From Zymomonas sp. (GTDB taxonomy: Bacteria; Pseudomonadota; Alphaproteobacteria; Sphingomonadales; Sphingomonadaceae), in assembly GCA_027489105.1 (NCBI GenBank), contig JAIYAJ010000153.1:1-33395 (forward strand): 33,395 nt of DNA, given 5' to 3'. The notes beneath the pieces are model-generated. The model was not told where the DNA came from and ran no database searches. It was given only the letters and a program-made list of their open reading frames with translations. A program made the position numbers and the translations under genes. Shown in pieces: positions 9,354 through 17,154 of this stretch. Each line of letters opens with the position of its first letter. The stretch's first letter is position 1.

Positions 9354-10328
9354 CTAAATCGAAAATTTTGGCTTAAGCGCCTCTTCCAAAACCTGCGATA
9401 GGGCCTTTGGGCTGTTTCCGGACTTGCCGAGTTTCGTCCCGGACGCTCGTTCAAACATCGGGTTGACTACCTCAAAGAAATTTTGGTCAGAATAGTCTTT
9501 TCCAAAAAGTTGCTGCAGCCGTTGGGCAACAGCTGGGAATGTCAACATAATACCCCGAAAAATAGTCGGATCGACAATATTGAATGTCTTGCCTTGTATC
9601 TGAGTGGCGGCGACAACAGATCTGATATAGCCTGAGAGTATTTGATAGATCTCTACCGTTTGAAGCGAAGAGACAAGGCTCAGCAAAGGTCGAGTTCCAT
9701 GATTGAATGTAACTCGCGATATATATCCCTTTCGCTTCGCGCTGGGGCTCATAAGTCCTAGAAGGGGGCTATCAGACGACTCGTTGAATAAGTCAAATAG
9801 CTTTCCAAGAAGCTTTTCTTGATCATCTTCATAATCAGCAAGCTTCTTAATATCCAACAAGAGTTCGTTTGGTACCGGCCTTTGCTTTGTGTTGATATCG
9901 ATAAAAAGACGAGACTCTTGTGACTTGGATAAGCCATTGAAAATAATGACGGGAACCCTGAGTTCAGATTTTGCGAGAGCAAATCCGAATACGCGATGCT
10001 GACCGTCGATAATAAGGAAGTTACGGGGTGCGTCCACAAATTCTAGTGTTTTACCACGCTCAAGAATTTTGATTTCAGCTTCCGGCTGAGCTGAAAGAAC
10101 GATCGAGTTTGGAATCGTACCCAGCCCCGTGTCGATATAATCCGCTATGTCCTGGGCGCGGCGCTTGTCTAGAACACGTTGGAACCCCTCGAACGCGTCC
10201 TCCTCACGAGTGGTAGCATAGCAGGTTCTGCCAAGCACATCCGACGGCATAGTCAGCGAGTAGAATCGGTGCTCTCCTTGAGTGACAAGGCTAACGGAGT
10301 AGCGCAGAGTGTTCGGTTTTTCAGTCAT
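9354..10328 (-). CDS. DGQHR-domain protein (DndB/DpdB-like)
   Basis: A 324-residue protein with the signature DGQHR at residues 108-112, in NFLIIDGQHRVFGFALAK. It is followed by FIDINTKQRPVPNELLLDI at 142-160, the second conserved block of this ParB-like family, and preceded by an R-x-QR-like helix block (EGFQRVLDKRRAQDIADYI). DGQHR proteins include DndB, the regulator of phosphorothioate DNA-modification operons, and DpdB of 7-deazaguanine DNA modification. None of the other Dnd or Dpd genes is in the window, so this is an orphan member with a different partner. GAGGGG just upstream of ATG 10328 is the ribosome site. TTGCTA-N16-TATCCT upstream on the same strand is a weak candidate promoter. 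GC content is well below the neighbourhood, in keeping with horizontal acquisition. Confidence 0.85.
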   Translation of the reverse strand: MTEKPNTLRYSVSLVTQGEHRFYSLTMPSDVLGRTCYATTREEDAFEGFQRVLDKRRAQDIADYIDTGLGTIPNSIVLSAQPEAEIKILERGKTLEFVDAPRNFLIIDGQHRVFGFALAKSELRVPVIIFNGLSKSQESRLFIDINTKQRPVPNELLLDIKKLADYEDDQEKLLGKLFDLFNESSDSPLLGLMSPSAKRKGYISRVTFNHGTRPLLSLVSSLQTVEIYQILSGYIRSVVAATQIQGKTFNIVDPTIFRGIMLTFPAVAQRLQQLFGKDYSDQNFFEVVNPMFERASGTKLGKSGNSPKALSQVLEEALKPKFSI

Positions 10329-10647
10329 TTGCCCCTCGGATTTGCGGGAAGGATAGCAGGCGCAATTCAGCTAGCAAACAGCTTTGGCTAGTCGCTGCCG
10401 TCTAAACCCAAAGAGATCCATTCAACGTACTGTTAATCACTGGGCAACACTTGCGAAGCGAGCTGCCATACCCATTCGCGACGCACGCAGCGGAACCAGC
10501 GGCAATGTGGCTGCCTCGGTGCCACAAGGCGCGGTTATGGCTCAGACCAAGTTCGCACCGTGTTGGAGCGTGTTCATGCTACCAATGGTCATGGGTCCAT
10601 TGCTGTGACAGTGCATTGATTACCTGGCGGTTGTTGAACGGATATCT
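10329..10647. other. 319-bp gene-free stretch within the island
   Basis: This separates the DGQHR gene's start from the end of the acidic-protein gene, both on the minus strand. It should hold the terminator of the latter and the promoter of the former. I see two short stems, TGTGGC/GCCACA (10506-10511 with 10521-10526) and CAATGG/CCATTG (around 10584-10603), neither with a T-run. Short open frames on the + strand here have no recognisable features and no ribosome sites, so I do not call them. Confidence 0.4.
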
Positions 10648-11547
10648 TCAGAATGGGAGGATGTACGACAGTAGCCTCGCGAGGTCAGCTGCTAGCCCGC
10701 TGGCGAGAGCGGCCACCGTACTCCACTTGGCGACGCCGACGCTTGCCTTGATGGTTTCGTCCACGGCGAGGTCGGCTTTGCGGCCGAGCCACTTAAGGAT
10801 GGAGGCGCTTACCCTGCGAAACGTTGATTCCGCTATTTCGAGTTTGAGACCGTCCGGTTCTTGGCTGGCGATCTGCTCGCGCGTGATGGCGATCGCCTGT
10901 TCTAATTCGCGGCGGTCTTCGCCGTCATAGGGCGGGAGCCCGATCTCGTCAGGCGGCTGATTGTGGCCCGACGGCGGAGATGCTGTCCACAGGATCGAGA
11001 GCTGGGCCTCGATTCTTTCGAGGCGGTCGGAGATCCGACTGATGGTGTCGGCCCGTTCGGTGGCTGGGTCGGACGGGAAAAGGTCAATCTCGACATGCCC
11101 ATTCGTGGAGATGGTGCTCCCGACCACGTTTTCGTCGATAGTATCCTCGCCTTGATCCTGCCCGTCGTAGAAGCCTCCTCCAGGAGTCGGCGCCCATTCG
11201 AAAGTGCCGTCGCTCGTGACTTGCTCGACCGCGGCGTCAATCCACTCCTGTTCGAAATCGTCGGCGAACTGGGAGCCAATCATATCCCCAGCGTCGAAGG
11301 GGCCACCGTTGATGTAAATGTAGCCGCCCTCCTCGGAGTCGATTGGGGTTTGGTTCTGGGGATCCTCGAAGTTCTCCTCAAACCATCTGGTCATCATTTC
11401 GATGGCCGATTCTCGATCTGCAGCCTCCTCCTCCGCTGCTAGCTGCGCCTTCTCTTCGTCCTCTGCGCGTGCAGCCTCGTCTTCAGCCCAGTAGCGGGCC
11501 TCCTCTTCATCGTCGCTGCGCGAGCGCCTGGTAGGTGGTTTGGCCAT
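10648..11547 (-). CDS. acidic protein of unknown function with GHNQPP motif
   Basis: The family is not recognised. About 299 residues from MAKPPTRR. The N-terminal 60 residues are an extremely acidic, alanine-rich predicted helix or coiled coil (SDDEEEARYWAEDEAARAED and on). A Gly/Asp/Tyr-rich middle follows (EEGGYIYINGGPF). Next come ISDRLERIEAQLSILW and SGHNQPPDEIGLPPYDGEDR; GHNxPP is a motif I associate with accessory and phage-derived alphaproteobacterial proteins, from memory. The C-terminal roughly 60 residues are helical and end in a hydrophobic ALASGLAADLARLLSYILPF that could insert into or lie on a membrane. The start is uncertain: an in-frame ATG at 11565 also exists and neither has a clear ribosome site. 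A possible -10 (TATGTT) near 11560 favours 11547. It lies in the same island but in its own transcript. Confidence 0.7.
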   Translation of the reverse strand: MAKPPTRRSRSDDEEEARYWAEDEAARAEDEEKAQLAAEEEAADRESAIEMMTRWFEENFEDPQNQTPIDSEEGGYIYINGGPFDAGDMIGSQFADDFEQEWIDAAVEQVTSDGTFEWAPTPGGGFYDGQDQGEDTIDENVVGSTISTNGHVEIDLFPSDPATERADTISRISDRLERIEAQLSILWTASPPSGHNQPPDEIGLPPYDGEDRRELEQAIAITREQIASQEPDGLKLEIAESTFRRVSASILKWLGRKADLAVDETIKASVGVAKWSTVAALASGLAADLARLLSYILPF

Positions 11548-11862
11548 CGGTGTACAATGAAACATAATCGGACGGGCAGGAATAGGCCAAGCGTTTCACT
11601 GAGCAATTATTGTTGTCCCCAGGAGCTTCCTTCGAGCGCTTGAGTTACCTAACTAAATTCTCGATGTAGAATTTAAGCCGCAGAATCGAACAAATGAAAG
11701 TGTGTCCGCTTGAGCGCGGCTCAAATTCACTGCTGAAACTCGTGGAATTGGTCAGAAAGCGTCAAGGCATTTGTCTCAGCGTAGGTCCGCTGTTGCGCTC
11801 AATGCGTCAGCAGTAGATGTGCCGTACTCTACCCAAGTTCGACTGTTGAAACCATACCCCGC
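11548..11862. other. 315-bp gene-free right end of the island with a perfect 8-bp palindrome
   Basis: This lies between the start of the acidic-protein gene and the stop of lldD, both on the minus strand. It should contain the promoter of the former: on the minus strand TTGCTC-N16-TATTCC is a weak candidate. An inverted repeat TAAATTCT/AGAATTTA with a 6-base spacer occupies 11654-11675 and is AT-rich, like a regulator site. GC rises back to the flanking level from about 11840, marking the island edge. No tRNA, integrase or direct repeat matching the left junction is seen. Confidence 0.4.
11654..11675. repeat. AT-rich inverted repeat, possible operator
   Basis: TAAATTCT and AGAATTTA are exact reverse complements separated by CGATGT. 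The repeat lies about 107 bp upstream of the acidic-protein gene start on the minus strand. It has the size and symmetry of a dimeric repressor site, but no regulator gene is present in the island to match it. Confidence 0.35.
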
Positions 11863-13005
11863 CTATTCCACCAAAACCGACCCATCAATCTCCCCAATCG
11901 ACGTCGCCCCCGTCAGCGACATCGCCACGCGCATCTCCGCCTCGATCAGGCGCAGCACATGCGCCACGCCGGCTTCTCCGCCGCCCGCCAGCGCATAGAC
12001 CCAGGCACGTCCGAGCAGCACTGTCTTGGCCCCCAGCGCCAGCAGGCGGACCACGTCGAGGCCGGAGCGGACGCCGCCGTCGGCGAGGAGGACCAGGTCG
12101 TCGCCCACCGCGTCGGCGATCGGGGGCAAAGCGCGGGCGGTGGAGAGGACGCCGTCCAGCTGTCGTCCGCCATGGTTCGAGACGATGATGCCGTCGACGC
12201 CGTTGCGGGCGGCCTCGCGCGCGTCTTCGGGGTCCAATAGACCCTTGAGGATGATCGGGCCGTCCCACAAAGAGCGGACGAAATCGAGGTCGGCCCAGCT
12301 TATGCCGGGGTCGAAATTGGCGCCGACCCAGGCGAGGAAGTCCTCGATTCCGCTCTTGCCCGCCAGCACCGGCGCGACATTGCCGAGATGGTGGGGCCGG
12401 CCACGGAGGCCGACGTCCCAGGCCCAGCCGGGCCGCGCCATGCCCTGCAGCAGGCGGCGCAGCTTGCCGAGCGGTCCTGCCGCCCCGGCGAGGCCGCTGC
12501 GATAGTCGCGGTAGCGGGTGCCCGGCACCGGCATGTCGACGGTGAAGACCAGCGCCGAGCAGCGCGCCTCGCGGGCCTTCGCGATCAGGTCGCGCATGAA
12601 GGCGCGGTCGCGGATCATGTAGAGCTGGAACCAGAAGGGCTGGGTGGTGCCGCGCGCGACCTCGTCGATCGCGCAGGCGGAGACGGTCGACAGGGTGAAG
12701 GGAATGCCGGCGGCTTCGGCGGCGCGGGCGGCCTGGACCTCGCCGCGCCGGGCGGTCAGACCCGCGAGGCCGATCGGGGCGAGCGCGACGGGGAGGGCGA
12801 GTTTCTGCCCGAACAGCTCGGTCGACAGGTCGAGCCGGGACACGTCGCGCAGCACGCGCTGGCGCAGCGCCACCGCCTCCAGATCGGCGATATTGCGGCG
12901 CAGCGTCACCTCGGCATAGGCGCCGCCGTCGATATATTCGAACAGGAAATGGGGCAGGCGCCGCTGGGCGATCCGCCGATAGTCCGATGCTGCCGCCGCC
13001 TTCAT
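11863..13005 (-). CDS. lldD: FMN-dependent L-lactate dehydrogenase family protein (LldD-like)
   Basis: A 380-residue FMN alpha-hydroxy-acid dehydrogenase. It matches the quinone-linked L-lactate dehydrogenase subgroup in length (E. coli LldD is 396) and motifs. [19 protein letters not shown] is the N-terminal block, [13 protein letters not shown] and [11 protein letters not shown] line the flavin site, and [13 protein letters not shown] carries the catalytic histidine (278) and substrate arginine (281). [19 protein letters not shown] follows at the phosphate site. GGAGG lies just upstream of ATG. It would oxidise L-lactate to pyruvate at the membrane and pass electrons to quinone. Glycolate- or mandelate-type substrates in the same superfamily cannot be excluded. 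It stands alone with no lldP or lldR beside it. Confidence 0.88.
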   Translation of the reverse strand: MKAAAASDYRRIAQRRLPHFLFEYIDGGAYAEVTLRRNIADLEAVALRQRVLRDVSRLDLSTELFGQKLALPVALAPIGLAGLTARRGEVQAARAAEAAGIPFTLSTVSACAIDEVARGTTQPFWFQLYMIRDRAFMRDLIAKAREARCSALVFTVDMPVPGTRYRDYRSGLAGAAGPLGKLRRLLQGMARPGWAWDVGLRGRPHHLGNVAPVLAGKSGIEDFLAWVGANFDPGISWADLDFVRSLWDGPIILKGLLDPEDAREAARNGVDGIIVSNHGGRQLDGVLSTARALPPIADAVGDDLVLLADGGVRSGLDVVRLLALGAKTVLLGRAWVYALAGGGEAGVAHVLRLIEAEMRVAMSLTGATSIGEIDGSVLVE

Positions 13006-13045
13006 CCGGTCCTCCGTCTCACGGGGGCGGTGATAGCGGCGCTAT

Positions 13046-13082
13046 GCCCCTCCCGCCACGCCGAAACGCGAGCGGGAGGGGC
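13046..13082. repeat. GC-rich inverted repeat (REP-like hairpin)
   Basis: GCCCCTCCCGC at 13046-13056 is the exact reverse complement of 13072-13082, an 11-bp stem with a 15-base loop. It lies in the gap between the nitroreductase stop and the lldD start. Pyrimidine-rich stems of this kind recur in sphingomonad intergenic regions, from memory. There is no T-run on either side, so it may be a REP element, an RNA-stabilising stem or a Rho-assisted terminator. Confidence 0.6.
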
Positions 13083-13101
13083 AGAAAGGGCCTTTAGTGC
13101 C

Positions 13102-13145
13102 GCATTTTCCGAGCCGTTGACCGCGCACGGTCAACTTGAAAATGC
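13102..13145. terminator. 44-bp two-tier palindrome just after the nitroreductase gene
   Basis: The inner stem GTTGACCG/CGGTCAAC (13116-13123 with 13128-13135) has a CGCA tetraloop. The outer stem GCATTTTC/GAAAATGC (13102-13109 with 13138-13145) encloses it, with six unpaired bases on one side and two on the other. It begins four bases downstream of the nitroreductase stop, in reading direction, so a transcription-ending role for that gene is likely. The T residues lie in the outer arm, not in a separate tail, so it is not a canonical intrinsic terminator. Confidence 0.5.
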
Positions 13146-13149
13146 TAGT

Positions 13150-13719
13150 TCAGGCCGGGAAATTGCCGGCGATGGCGATCTGCGACAGCGGCAGGCGGTC
13201 GCTGGGGGCTTCGCGCTCGCGCAGCTGTTCGGGCAGCACCTCCGGATCGCCCTGCCGGCCGATGGCGGCGGCGGCTTCGATCCGGTAATCGTCGGGCACG
13301 CCCAGCTCGGTCTTGATCGCGTCGAAGTCGATCCCCGTCATGCCATGGGCGCGCAGGCCCAGATGCTCGGCCTGCAGCGCCAGCGACATCCAGGCGGCGC
13401 CTGTGTCGAAGCTGTGGCTGTGCGACGGCTTGCCGTGCGAGGTGGTGGCGGACAGGAAGAAGACGAGCAGGCCGGACTTCTCGGCCCAGCTCTGGTTGAA
13501 CGGGATCAGCAGCTTGAGGAAACGGTCCCAATTGGCGTCGCCGCGCTCGGCATAGAGCAGGCGCCACGGCTGGGCGTTGAACGCTGACGGCGCCCAGCGC
13601 GCGGCTTCGAACAGGGCGTCGCGATCGGCGGCGTCGATCGACGAGCCGTCGAAGGCGCGCGGCGACCAGCGGTTGACGAACTGGTCATGGACTTTGGCTT
13701 CGGTGCTACGGCCGGTCAT
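13150..13719 (-). CDS. nitroreductase family protein
   Basis: A 189-residue flavoprotein of the nitroreductase fold, expected to bind FMN and use NAD(P)H. NRWSPRAFDG at the start and ARWAPSAFNAQPWRLLYA are the classic FMN-binding block. FDTGAAWMSLALQAEHLGLRAHGM is the central helix, and IGRQGDPEVLP is the C-terminal block. The size is typical of small nitroreductases. The in vivo substrate cannot be deduced. It is transcribed leftward, towards lldD, but a strong palindrome at 13102-13145 separates the two, so they are probably independent. It is divergent from the ammonium transporter gene, with a gap of about 150 bp that should hold both promoters. Confidence 0.9.
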   Translation of the reverse strand: MTGRSTEAKVHDQFVNRWSPRAFDGSSIDAADRDALFEAARWAPSAFNAQPWRLLYAERGDANWDRFLKLLIPFNQSWAEKSGLLVFFLSATTSHGKPSHSHSFDTGAAWMSLALQAEHLGLRAHGMTGIDFDAIKTELGVPDDYRIEAAAAIGRQGDPEVLPEQLREREAPSDRLPLSQIAIAGNFPA

Positions 13720-13872
13720 GTGCTTTCTCCCGGAAATCTGCGGTCGTTGCGATGGCTAGCCGCTTTTGCCGCACGGCACCATCGCAGGGTTGGAAACGAT
13801 GCGTTGCGGAATCGGGTTGCGCGGCCCCGGCACAGGCGGCAAAGCGCCGCGCAGATCAGAACAGGCGGGGGG

Positions 13873-15192
13873 ATGCCGATGGTTATGGGACGCAGGCTGC
13901 GCAGCCTTGGTGCTGCGGTTGCGATGGGCTGGGCGGCGAGCGCGCAGGCGGCCGAGCTGTTCATCGAGCCGGTCATTCGCCCCGACAGCGGCGACACCGC
14001 CTTCATCGTCGTCGCCTCCGCGCTGGTGCTGTTCATGACGCTGCCGGGGCTGGCGCTCTTCTATGGCGGCCTCGTCCGGTCGAAGAATTTCCTGTCGGTG
14101 CTGATGCAGTGCTTCGCAATTGCGGCGCTGGTTTCGCTGCTGTGGCTGTTCGGCGGATACAGCCTCGCCTTCGCGCCCGGTACGCCGTGGATCGGCGATC
14201 TGTCGGGCATCGGCCTGTCGGGCATGGACGGGGTGCGGAGCGGGCTGACCATCCCGGAAAATATCTTCGCGCTCTACCAGATGATGTTCGCGATCATCAC
14301 CCCCGCGCTGGTCATCGGCGCCTTTCCGGAACGGGTGCGCTTCGGCTGGGTCATGCTCTTCTCGGCGGCGTGGCTGCTGCTCGTCTATATCCCCTCGGCG
14401 CACTGGGTCTGGGGCGGTGGCTGGATGGCAGGGCTGGGCGTGCTCGACTTCGCGGGCGGCATCGTCGTCCACACGACGGCGGGCATCTCCGCGCTCGTCA
14501 TCGCGCTGATGATCGGGCGGCGGCGCGGCTTTCCGCAGACGATGATCCCGCCGCACAGCCCGGCGATGACGATGATCGGCGCAGGGATGCTGTGGGTCGG
14601 CTGGTTCGGCTTCAACGGCGGATCGGCGCTGGCGGCGGGCGCTGCGGCCGGCAACGCTTTGCTGTCGACGCATCTGGCGGCCTCGGCCGCCGCGCTTGCC
14701 TGGGCGCTGCTCGAGCGGGTCAAGATCGGCAAGTCGACCTCGGTCGGCCTCGTCACCGGCGCGGTCGCCGGGCTGGCGACGGTCACGCCGGCGGCCGGCT
14801 ATATCTCGCCGATCGGCGGGGTCGTCTGCGGCATCGTCGGGGCGGCGATCTGCTTCTACGCGGTGCTGGCGGTCAAGCAGCGCTGGAAGGTGGACGACTC
14901 GCTCGACGTCTTCGCGGTCCACGGCGTGGGCGGCATGACCGGATCGCTATTGCTGGCCCCGCTTGCCACCAGCGCGCTGGGCGGCGTCGGCCTTGCCGAG
15001 GGGCGGACGGTGGTCGATCAGCTGGGCGCGCAGGCGCTGGGCGTCGGGGTGACGGCGATCTGGTCGGCGGTCGCCACCGTCATCCTCGCGAAGCTCGCGG
15101 CGCTGATCGTGCCGATGCGCGTGGATGCCGAGGCCGAGCATGACGGGCTCGACCTGTCGAGCCATGGCGAGCGCGCCTACGAGTTCGACTGA
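13873..15192 (+). CDS. amt: ammonium transporter Amt
   Basis: A 439-residue Amt/MEP/Rh-family channel for ammonium in the inner membrane. There is a signal-peptide-like N-terminus ending near AQA, followed by about eleven hydrophobic segments. Key residues are visible. The Amt signature FYGGLVRSKNFLS is present. The twin pore histidines sit in DFAGGIVVHTTAG and VFAVHGVGGMTG. The conserved Trp is in AHWVWGGGWM, and WFGFNGGSAL is also present. Starts at 13873, 13879 and 13885 are in frame. The G-run just upstream best fits 13879 by spacing, so the first two residues are uncertain. Unlike the usual glnK-amtB pair, no PII gene is adjacent. The cytoplasmic tail ends in an acidic, His-containing stretch. 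Confidence 0.94.
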   Translation: MPMVMGRRLRSLGAAVAMGWAASAQAAELFIEPVIRPDSGDTAFIVVASALVLFMTLPGLALFYGGLVRSKNFLSVLMQCFAIAALVSLLWLFGGYSLAFAPGTPWIGDLSGIGLSGMDGVRSGLTIPENIFALYQMMFAIITPALVIGAFPERVRFGWVMLFSAAWLLLVYIPSAHWVWGGGWMAGLGVLDFAGGIVVHTTAGISALVIALMIGRRRGFPQTMIPPHSPAMTMIGAGMLWVGWFGFNGGSALAAGAAAGNALLSTHLAASAAALAWALLERVKIGKSTSVGLVTGAVAGLATVTPAAGYISPIGGVVCGIVGAAICFYAVLAVKQRWKVDDSLDVFAVHGVGGMTGSLLLAPLATSALGGVGLAEGRTVVDQLGAQALGVGVTAIWSAVATVILAKLAALIVPMRVDAEAEHDGLDLSSHGERAYEFD

Positions 15193-15203
15193 GCCTTTCG
15201 GCC

Positions 15204-15235
15204 GCCGCCGCGCGGGTCAGGCCCGGCGCGGCGGC
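15204..15235. terminator. GC-rich stem between convergent amt and DUF885 genes
   Basis: The arms GCCGCCGCGCGGG and CCCGGCGCGGCGGC pair almost perfectly, with one bulge and a five-base loop. The stem starts 12 bp after the amt stop and runs into the last codons of the convergent gene, whose stop is at 15217-15219. Its position suits a bidirectional transcription stop, but it lacks a T-run on both strands. Confidence 0.35.
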
Positions 15236-17106
15236 AGCACGATCTCTTCGAGCAGGTCCATCGGCATCGCGCCATTGCCCAATATCTTCGCGTGGAAGCG
15301 GCGCCGGTCGAAATCCTTGCGCAGCCGCGCCTTGAGCCGGTCGCGCATCGACAGGATGCGGAGCTGGCCGAGCTTGTAGCCGAGCGCCTGACCCGGCCAG
15401 GCCATATAGCGCTCGATCTCCGCGACGATCTCGCTCTCGGGCGACCCGCTATTCTCGGTCATATAGGCGATCGCCTTCTCGCGGCTCCAGCGCAGCTGGT
15501 GCATGCCGGTGTCGACGACGAGGCGCACGCAGCGGAACAGGTCGTCGCCCAGCCGCCCGACATCGCCCGCCGGATCGTCGGCATAGACGCCCAGTTCGGC
15601 GGCAAGCCGCTCGGCATAGAGGCCCCAGCCTTCGGAATAGGCGTTGAAGCTGGCGATGCGCAGGATCAGCGGCGCCTGGGGCAGGGACAGCAGCGTCGCC
15701 CCCTGGGTATGATGGCCCGGCACGCCCTCATGATAGCTGAGCGTCGGCAGGGTGTAGCGCTGGACGCCCGCCATGTCGCGCAGGTTGATCCAGTAGATGC
15801 CGGGGCGCGAGCCGTCGAGCGAGGGGCCGTCATAGAAGCCGCCGGGGGCCGAGTCCTGCGTCGCCTCCGGGACGGCGCGGATCTCCAGCTTCTGCGTCGG
15901 GATCATGGTGCGCGGCAGGAAGCTGGCCTGCCGCGCCTCCATCGCGGTGACGAGCGAGCGGACATAGGCGAGCAATTCGCGCCGGCCCTCGGCGCTGTCG
16001 GGGAAGCGCTGCTTCGGATCGGCGGCGAGCGCATCGAGCTGGTCGCGCAGCTTGCCTTTGGTGAAGCCCAGCTGGCGCAGGCGCGCGGTCAGCTTGCCCT
16101 TGACCAGCGCGACCTGTTCGAGGCCGATGCGGTGGATCTCCTCGCCGCTCAGCGGGCTGTCGCCGATCGAGCGGATGTTCGCGGCGTAGAGCGCCTCGCC
16201 ATCGGGTTGCGCCCAGACGCCGCTTTCGGCGCGGCCGCTCGGCATCAATTCGCGCACCCGTTCGCGCAGGCGGCCGAAGGCCGGGCGGGCGCGCTTCCCC
16301 AGCGCGGTGATCGCGCGCGCCTCTGCGGCGGCGCGAAAGCGCGGGTCGAGCCCGGCCTTGGCCATGCGCTCGCGCAGCGCGACGATCAGGGGGTGCTGGT
16401 CGGCCGGGCCGCGCAGGAAATTCTCGACCACCGGCAACGTCTTGTCGAGCAGCGCGCGGGGCGGGATGCAGCCGGCGGCCTCGTCGGCGCGGCTCTTCTC
16501 GATCACCCCGTCATAGCCCTTGGCGAAGCCGTCGAGCTTGCCGATCCAGGCGTCGACCTCGACTGGTGAGGACAGCGCCTGCTGAGACATCATGAAGTTG
16601 GGCGTGTTCACGATCGGCCCGGAAATCTGGTTGAGCACATAAGGCTCATGCGCCGTGAACCAGAAGGGGTTGGGCCGGCCATAAGCGATGCCGGGGGTAC
16701 GCAGGCCATTGGCCATCACCGCAGACGCAATCCGCAGCCGCAGCGCACCGAGGGCATCGCCGGTGCAGGACAGCCCGTCGATCGCCCGCGCGGCATCGCC
16801 GATCGCCGATCGCCATGCCGCTTCGCCTGACGGAGAGAAATCGTCCATCGCGTGCGAGAAGACCCCGCCCTCGGCCGCGCCGGGCAGGCCGCCATAGACG
16901 GCGGTCTCGGGCGTATGGCGGAGCAGCTTCAGCGTGATCGCGTCGAGCGGCGTCGTGATCGGGCAGGGGCCGGGGCGCTTGGGGGGGACCGGAACCGGAT
17001 CGGCGGCAGCCAGGCGGGCCGGCAGGGCAGAGGCGAGGGCCGAGGCTCCGAGGAGGAGGCCGAAGCGGCGGCGCGAAAGGGCGGAAGCCGTTGTTCTGGT
17101 CATCAT
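15217..17106 (-). CDS. DUF885 family protein with Tat signal, probable metallopeptidase-like
   Basis: A 629-residue protein of the DUF885 family. The N-terminus LSRRRFGLLLGASALASALP is a twin-arginine signal, with probable cleavage after LAAAD or earlier, so it should be exported folded to the periplasm. HEGVPGHH near residue 460 is the HExxxGH-like family motif, with EGWGLYAERLAAELGVY following, and resembles zinc carboxypeptidase arrangements. MMTRTTAS offers two adjacent ATGs (17106 and 17103), both with weak ribosome sites. The open frame continues upstream through the divergent crotonase gene but is only its antisense. Proteolytic activity is inferred from the motif; no substrate is known to me. 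It is divergent from the crotonase-family gene with only 48 bp between starts. Confidence 0.88.
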   Translation of the reverse strand: MMTRTTASALSRRRFGLLLGASALASALPARLAAADPVPVPPKRPGPCPITTPLDAITLKLLRHTPETAVYGGLPGAAEGGVFSHAMDDFSPSGEAAWRSAIGDAARAIDGLSCTGDALGALRLRIASAVMANGLRTPGIAYGRPNPFWFTAHEPYVLNQISGPIVNTPNFMMSQQALSSPVEVDAWIGKLDGFAKGYDGVIEKSRADEAAGCIPPRALLDKTLPVVENFLRGPADQHPLIVALRERMAKAGLDPRFRAAAEARAITALGKRARPAFGRLRERVRELMPSGRAESGVWAQPDGEALYAANIRSIGDSPLSGEEIHRIGLEQVALVKGKLTARLRQLGFTKGKLRDQLDALAADPKQRFPDSAEGRRELLAYVRSLVTAMEARQASFLPRTMIPTQKLEIRAVPEATQDSAPGGFYDGPSLDGSRPGIYWINLRDMAGVQRYTLPTLSYHEGVPGHHTQGATLLSLPQAPLILRIASFNAYSEGWGLYAERLAAELGVYADDPAGDVGRLGDDLFRCVRLVVDTGMHQLRWSREKAIAYMTENSGSPESEIVAEIERYMAWPGQALGYKLGQLRILSMRDRLKARLRKDFDRRRFHAKILGNGAMPMDLLEEIVLPPRRA

Positions 17107-17154
17107 TCCAGACAGGTGGTGACATTTTCGGGAGGGCGCGGCAACAGTCCGCCG

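Noticed and set aside
9350..9454. Longer N-terminus for the DGQHR partner protein (from 9454)
   Set aside because: The extra 35 residues lie in the other frame of the conserved DGQHR gene end. The ATG at 9349, right after its stop, is the natural coupled start.
10384..10608. Small + strand open frames between island genes
   Set aside because: No ribosome site, no recognisable sequence pattern, and overlap between two competing frames.
13720..13872. Sigma-54 promoter upstream of amt
   Set aside because: Several GGCAC matches exist but none has a TTGC-like -12 element at the required distance.
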